Below the pieces are notes generated by a model. It was not told the DNA's origin. It saw only the letters and a list, made by a program, of their open reading frames with translations, and did not search any database. Of a stretch of DNA of 8,218 bases, positions 4,974-8,218 are shown piece after piece; within the stretch, counting starts at the first letter, position 1, and every line of letters begins with the position of its first letter. This DNA is from Clostridium sp. (lineage in GTDB: Bacteria; Bacillota; Clostridia; Lachnospirales; Lachnospiraceae), in NCBI GenBank assembly GCA_004554205.1, contig SFNH01000081.1:1-8218 (forward strand), given 5' to 3'. A program made the position numbers and the translations under genes.

Positions 4974-5981
4974 TTACAGCAATTCTCTGTAGACCCGCAG
5001 CACATTCCCGTAAAAGACCGCCTCGATTTCTCCCGTAGTAAAGCCCTCTCTTGCCATCTCATCCGCGAGCAGCTCCATGCCCGAGCAGTCTCCCATCTCG
5101 ACAGCGTTGGAAATCCCGTCAAAATCCGAGCCGAGCCCGATGCAGCCGATCCCTCCGATCCGCTTAAAATGCTTCATGTGGGCAACGATGTCTCGGCAGG
5201 CGGCAAACTTACACTCCTCCCCGTTCTCAGGATCGCGCAGAAAAGCGCTGCAGTAGTTGATCCCCGCGACCCCGCCGCGCTCGGAAAGACCGCGTATCAT
5301 CTCGTCCGTTAAGTTGCGCGGGTGCGACGCCAGCGCGCGGGCGTTGGAATGACTTGCTACAAATGGTTTTTTCGTGTACCGGAATACATCCCGGATTCCG
5401 GCGTCGTTTAGGTGGGAGATGTCAATGATCATGCCGATGCGCTCCATCTCCCGGACAAACTCGATTCCGGTTTCTGTCAGCCCGTTCTCCGTATCCGGCT
5501 GAAAGCGGGGAGGACGGCTTTCGGCCCTCGCCCTGAGGATTTCCTCCTCGTCCGGCTGGCGGTTCGGAAAACCAAGCTCATTCGGGAAATTCCAGGTGAG
5601 GGTCATCATGCGCGCCCCCATGCGGTATAGATTCCGCAGACAGGAGAGCTCGCCCTGGCAGATACCTCCCTCCTCCAGGGTCAGCATCGCGGACATCCTG
5701 CCCGCTCTCCGGTTCGCCTCGATGTCCGCAAAGGATCGCACGATCCCGATCCGGTCGGAATTTGCCTCCATCTGTGTATAGAATGTATCCGCTAACTTCA
5801 TCGCGTGCTCAAAGGGGCGTTCCTCGCGCCCCAGATGGACAAACAGCGCGAAGTTCTGGAGCAGATAGTCTCCTTTTTCCATCTTTTCAAGATCAATATG
5901 TAACGAATTCTTGAGAATGGAAGTCCCCCTTCGTCCATACAGCTCGGAAATCGTATCACAGTGCATATCGACAACCTTCAT
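4974..5981 (-). CDS. M19 family dipeptidase (membrane/renal dipeptidase-like)
   Basis: 335-residue metallopeptidase of the M19 family, amidohydrolase-like TIM-barrel fold, expected to cleave dipeptides with a two-zinc centre. Metal-site motifs are all present: H7 and D9 in DMHCDT, glutamate E104 in LEEGG, H190 in DISH, H211 in ASHSNAR, and GSDFDG with D286 and D288. Despite the family name there is no signal peptide or membrane span, so it should be cytoplasmic, as usual for bacterial members. An in-frame TTG two codons upstream (5987) is possible, but the ribosome site AGGAG is eight bases from the ATG at 5981 and too close to the TTG, so I use the ATG. It follows the exporter permease gene by 120 bases holding a palindromic repeat, and precedes the importer promoter. 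Co-transcription with the exporter is possible. Natural substrate unknown. Confidence 0.93.
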   Translation of the reverse strand: MKVVDMHCDTISELYGRRGTSILKNSLHIDLEKMEKGDYLLQNFALFVHLGREERPFEHAMKLADTFYTQMEANSDRIGIVRSFADIEANRRAGRMSAMLTLEEGGICQGELSCLRNLYRMGARMMTLTWNFPNELGFPNRQPDEEEILRARAESRPPRFQPDTENGLTETGIEFVREMERIGMIIDISHLNDAGIRDVFRYTKKPFVASHSNARALASHPRNLTDEMIRGLSERGGVAGINYCSAFLRDPENGEECKFAACRDIVAHMKHFKRIGGIGCIGLGSDFDGISNAVEMGDCSGMELLADEMAREGFTTGEIEAVFYGNVLRVYRELL

Positions 5982-6018
5982 ATTCAATTCTCCTCACAAC
6001 ACTTCCTTTGTATTCTAT

Positions 6019-6059
6019 GCGGATTTTCCGCAACAGTTCAGCCATGCCGCTGAGCTGTT
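6019..6059. repeat. Double hairpin with a copy of the dispersed repeat
   Basis: A small hairpin GCGGA-TTT-TCCGC (6019-6031) abuts a larger one, AACAGTTCAGC (6032-6042) pairing with GCTGAGCTGTT (6049-6059) with one G-T pair and loop CATGCC. The run AACAGTTCAGCCAT (6032-6045) is identical over 14 bases to 3725-3738. The small T/A loop gives no T-run after the stem, so terminator function is doubtful. It occupies the gap between exporter permease and dipeptidase genes. Confidence 0.75.
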
Positions 6060-6101
6060 ACGATTTTACCACGGCAGCGACTGATGTGCAATCAAAAACC
6101 G

Positions 6102-7277
6102 TCACTCGCTGCGCAGCGCATCGATCGGGTTTAATTTTGCCGCGCGGCTCGCCGGCATGTACCCGAACAATAGCCCGATACCCACGGACACACTGAAGGA
6201 GACGATGACAGCCGCCGGCGTGGGCGTGGCGTTTAAGCCTGCCACAGCGCCCACAGCCGAGGTGGCGACACTCCCCAGGATGATCCCGATGATGCCTCCG
6301 ATCGAGCTCGTCACCGCCGCCTCAATGACAAACTGCTGCAGGATCACGCTGCGCTTTGCGCCGAGCGCCTTTCGGATACCGATCTCCCGCGTCCGCTCCG
6401 TCACCGACACCAGCATAATATTCATGACGCCGACGCCCGCGACAAGCAGGGAGATCCCGGCGATGCCGCCGAGCCCTGCGGATAGCATGGCGATCAGCGA
6501 ATTCATTTCATTTAACATCTCGCTCATGGCAGTCACCGTGTAGAGATTCTCATTCTTAAACTTTTCATACAGGAAGCTCTCCATTATCTTCTTGCACTCG
6601 CTCGCCTTTGTGATTTCCCGGATCGTAAAGGTATAGTTGTTGATATTTGCATTCCGCGCCATCTTTACCGCGCAGGAATAGGGCATCCAGAGAAAATCGT
6701 CATTTCCGCCCTCCTCCATTTCATTGCTCTTCTGCCCGACCACGCCGATGATCCGGAATGCGTAGCCATTGACCTTAATGGTCTCTCCGTACGCCTTCTC
6801 CGCGCTCCCGTAGAGCTCTGATGCCACATAGGCGCCGATCACGCACACCTTGTTGCGGGAAGCGATATCCGCGTACTGGATGTTCCGCCCACACTGTAAA
6901 TCCCAGTCTTTGATCGATAGATAATCCTCGCTGACACCGCTCACGGAAGTGGCAGTCATCGAATCGTTCCCCTTCTTTATTGTGGCGCTTACACTCACCA
7001 TGGGGGTCATCCTGGCGAAATCCTCCGTATGCTCCTCATAAAACTCATACATTTCATCAAGGGAGACTGAGCGGGACGGAAGATTTCTCAAGTTGACGGT
7101 AATCTGGTTTGTGCCGAGGCTTGAAAAGCTCCCCGTCATATAGAACATATAGGCATTTACAAGGCTCACCAGGATAATGACCGAGGCAACGCCAATGATG
7201 ATACCGAGCATAGTCAGAAAGGAGCGCATTTTATTGCTCCAGATACTCTTAATTGCCAGCTTGAATGATTGCAGCAT
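6102..7277 (-). CDS. MacB/FtsX-type ABC transporter permease
   Basis: 391 residues with the standard MacB-like layout: a short cytoplasmic N-terminus with SNKMRSFLTMLGIIIG leading into the first membrane span (about 18-44), a large extracytoplasmic domain (about 45-260), and three C-terminal spans (about 264-290, 324-346, 355-375). The conserved cytoplasmic motif TREIGIRKALGAKR (296-309) couples to the ATPase. Such proteins do not form a classic channel but move substrate or signal by mechanotransmission, working with an adaptor. The ATG overlaps the last 29 bases of the ATPase gene; an in-frame stop lies just upstream, so no earlier start is possible. This overlap indicates translational coupling. 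The substrate cannot be told; related Gram-positive systems handle peptides, antibiotics or cell-envelope stress. Confidence 0.94.
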   Translation of the reverse strand: MLQSFKLAIKSIWSNKMRSFLTMLGIIIGVASVIILVSLVNAYMFYMTGSFSSLGTNQITVNLRNLPSRSVSLDEMYEFYEEHTEDFARMTPMVSVSATIKKGNDSMTATSVSGVSEDYLSIKDWDLQCGRNIQYADIASRNKVCVIGAYVASELYGSAEKAYGETIKVNGYAFRIIGVVGQKSNEMEEGGNDDFLWMPYSCAVKMARNANINNYTFTIREITKASECKKIMESFLYEKFKNENLYTVTAMSEMLNEMNSLIAMLSAGLGGIAGISLLVAGVGVMNIMLVSVTERTREIGIRKALGAKRSVILQQFVIEAAVTSSIGGIIGIILGSVATSAVGAVAGLNATPTPAAVIVSFSVSVGIGLLFGYMPASRAAKLNPIDALRSE

Positions 7278-7968
7278 ATTCTTTCACATCTCCGTTAAAA
7301 TTGATCTTCCCGTCATGAATCCGCACCACATGCCTCGCCTCCACGGCAATGCTGTTATCATGGGTGATCATCACGATGGTGTTGCCCTCCTTATTGAGCT
7401 CCTTCAGGAAATTCAGCACATCGCAGCTGGTTCTTGAATCAAGCGCACCCGTCGGTTCATCGGCAAGAATCAGCGACGGGTCGCCGGCGAGCGCGCGAGC
7501 GATGGAGACACGCTGCTGCTGCCCGCCGGAGAGCTGGTTTGGATAATTTTTCCATTTTTCCGCCAGACCGACGCGCTCTAAAGAACGCATGGCTCGCTCA
7601 CGCCGCTCGTAGTCAGGCACTTTCGCGTAGAGCAGCGGAAGCTCCACATTCTCGAGGAGATTCGATTTGGGCAGCAGGTTGTACTGCTGGAAAATAAATC
7701 CGATCATCCTGTTTCTGATATCTGCAAGCTCATCATCGCTCATCTGATCCACATCCTCGCCGTTAAGCAGGTAGCTTCCCGAGGTGGGCACATCAAGCGC
7801 ACCGATAATGTTCATAAGCGTTGATTTCCCGCTTCCCGATTTCCCGACGATCGCCACGAACTCACCGCGGTCGATCGTGAGTGTGATGCCGTCGTTGGCG
7901 CGCACCTCCTCGTCGCCCATCTTATAGATCTTGTAAATGTCCCTCAGTTCAATCAATGGCTCCGCCAT
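7249..7968 (-). CDS. MacB/LolD-type ABC transporter ATPase
   Basis: 239-residue ATPase that partners the downstream FtsX-like permease. Motifs in order: Walker A GKSGSGKST at 42-50, Q-loop FQQYNLLP with Q94, signature LSGGQQQR from 146, Walker B LILADE at 166-171, D-loop GALD at 174-177, and switch histidine H203 in ITH. The match to the MacB/LolD group is strong, including ADEPTGALD. The frame is open to 8067, but the extension reads through the adaptor gene's glycine-rich 3' end; AAAGGAGG sits six bases before the ATG at 7968, so that is the start. The adaptor's stop codon overlaps this ribosome site with a 13-base gap, and the permease start overlaps the 3' end, so the three genes form a tight operon. 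Confidence 0.96.
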   Translation of the reverse strand: MAEPLIELRDIYKIYKMGDEEVRANDGITLTIDRGEFVAIVGKSGSGKSTLMNIIGALDVPTSGSYLLNGEDVDQMSDDELADIRNRMIGFIFQQYNLLPKSNLLENVELPLLYAKVPDYERRERAMRSLERVGLAEKWKNYPNQLSGGQQQRVSIARALAGDPSLILADEPTGALDSRTSCDVLNFLKELNKEGNTIVMITHDNSIAVEARHVVRIHDGKINFNGDVKEYAAIIQAGN

Positions 7969-7981
7969 ACACAACCTCCTT

Positions 7982-8218
7982 TTACGGCATTCCGCCGCCG
8001 CTCCGGTTTGCGCCGTTACGGTTCCCGCCGCCGGTGGGCGGCTCTCCCATTCCTCCGGGCGCTCCACCCATTCCTCCCGGTCCGCCCATCTGGAACATGT
8101 TTGCGGTATTCTTGCTCGATTCGCTCACATACACCTCGTCGCCCTCGGACACCCCGGAAAGGATCTGCACATAATCGTCATTTGTCAGCCCGGTTTCCAC
8201 CTCCACGGCCCTAAAGCC
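7982..8218 (-). CDS. MacA-like (HlyD/RND-type) efflux adaptor, C-terminal part only
   Basis: Only the last 78 codons are in the window; the gene continues past the right edge, so no start is called (an internal GTG at 8206 is not a start). The visible part, with VETGLTNDDYVQILSGVSEG and then DEVYV, matches the end of the membrane-proximal domain of MacA-like adaptors, which ends just before residue 32 of the visible piece. It is followed by about 40 residues of Gly/Met/Pro/Asn-rich tail with repeated GGxGG and GGM units. Family role: an extracytoplasmic adaptor anchored to the membrane that bridges the FtsX-like permease to substrate or cell wall. Its place directly before the ATPase and permease genes is the standard order. 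The tail is low complexity and common in Gram-positive homologues as far as I recall. Confidence 0.88.
   Translation of the reverse strand, partial: GFRAVEVETGLTNDDYVQILSGVSEGDEVYVSESSKNTANMFQMGGPGGMGGAPGGMGEPPTGGGNRNGANRSGGGMP

Noticed and set aside
7969..8067. N-terminal extension of the MacB-type ATPase
   Set aside because: It overlaps the adaptor coding sequence in another frame, and the strong ribosome site before 7968 fixes the start at MAEPLIEL.

Overview
The window looks like chromosomal DNA from a Gram-positive member of the Clostridia, most likely a Lachnospiraceae-type gut anaerobe. This is an inference from moderate GC content, strong AGGAGG-type ribosome binding sites, two lipoproteins with classic lipoboxes, and a TrpXYZ-type ABC cassette and a MacAB-like cassette whose proteins resemble those of that group. 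No species can be named from sequence reading alone.

Layout from left to right: (i) 1-433 is a non-coding stretch rich in palindromes, with a possible outward-facing promoter at the left edge. (ii) 434-1240 (+) is a secreted lipoprotein of unknown function built from three similar segments. (iii) A strong bidirectional terminator at 1264-1303 separates it from a converging minus-strand block. (iv) 1303-4825 (-) is read right to left as a four-gene operon: substrate-binding lipoprotein, membrane permease, ATPase (TrpX/TrpY/TrpZ-type importer), then a cytidylate kinase-like P-loop protein. It has a near-consensus promoter at 4880-4908 and a perfect 16-bp inverted repeat abutting its -35 box. 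(v) 4974-5981 (-) is an M19 (membrane/renal dipeptidase family) peptidase without a signal peptide. (vi) 6102-8218 (-) is a MacA-like adaptor (3' end only, running off the right edge), a MacB-type ATPase and an FtsX/MacB-type permease, tightly packed with overlapping signals.

How the genes work together: the binding protein, permease and ATPase form one complete importer, probably for an amino acid or another small organic solute. The kinase-like gene is translationally packed behind the ATPase and must share its transcript unless it has a promoter inside the ATPase gene. The adaptor, ATPase and permease form an export or envelope-stress type tripartite system. The dipeptidase lies between the two systems and could be co-transcribed with the exporter genes, since no convincing terminator lies between them.

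The most notable non-coding signal is a dispersed palindromic repeat with core GTAACAGTTCAGCCAT. It appears in three separate intergenic regions: several copies within 62-302, one between the binding-protein and permease genes (3723-3754), and one between the exporter permease and the dipeptidase (6032-6059). No CRISPR array, tRNA, rRNA, transposase or phage gene was seen. Nothing here is clearly a new defence or enzymatic system; the interest lies in the repeats, the putative operator and the kinase-transporter linkage.
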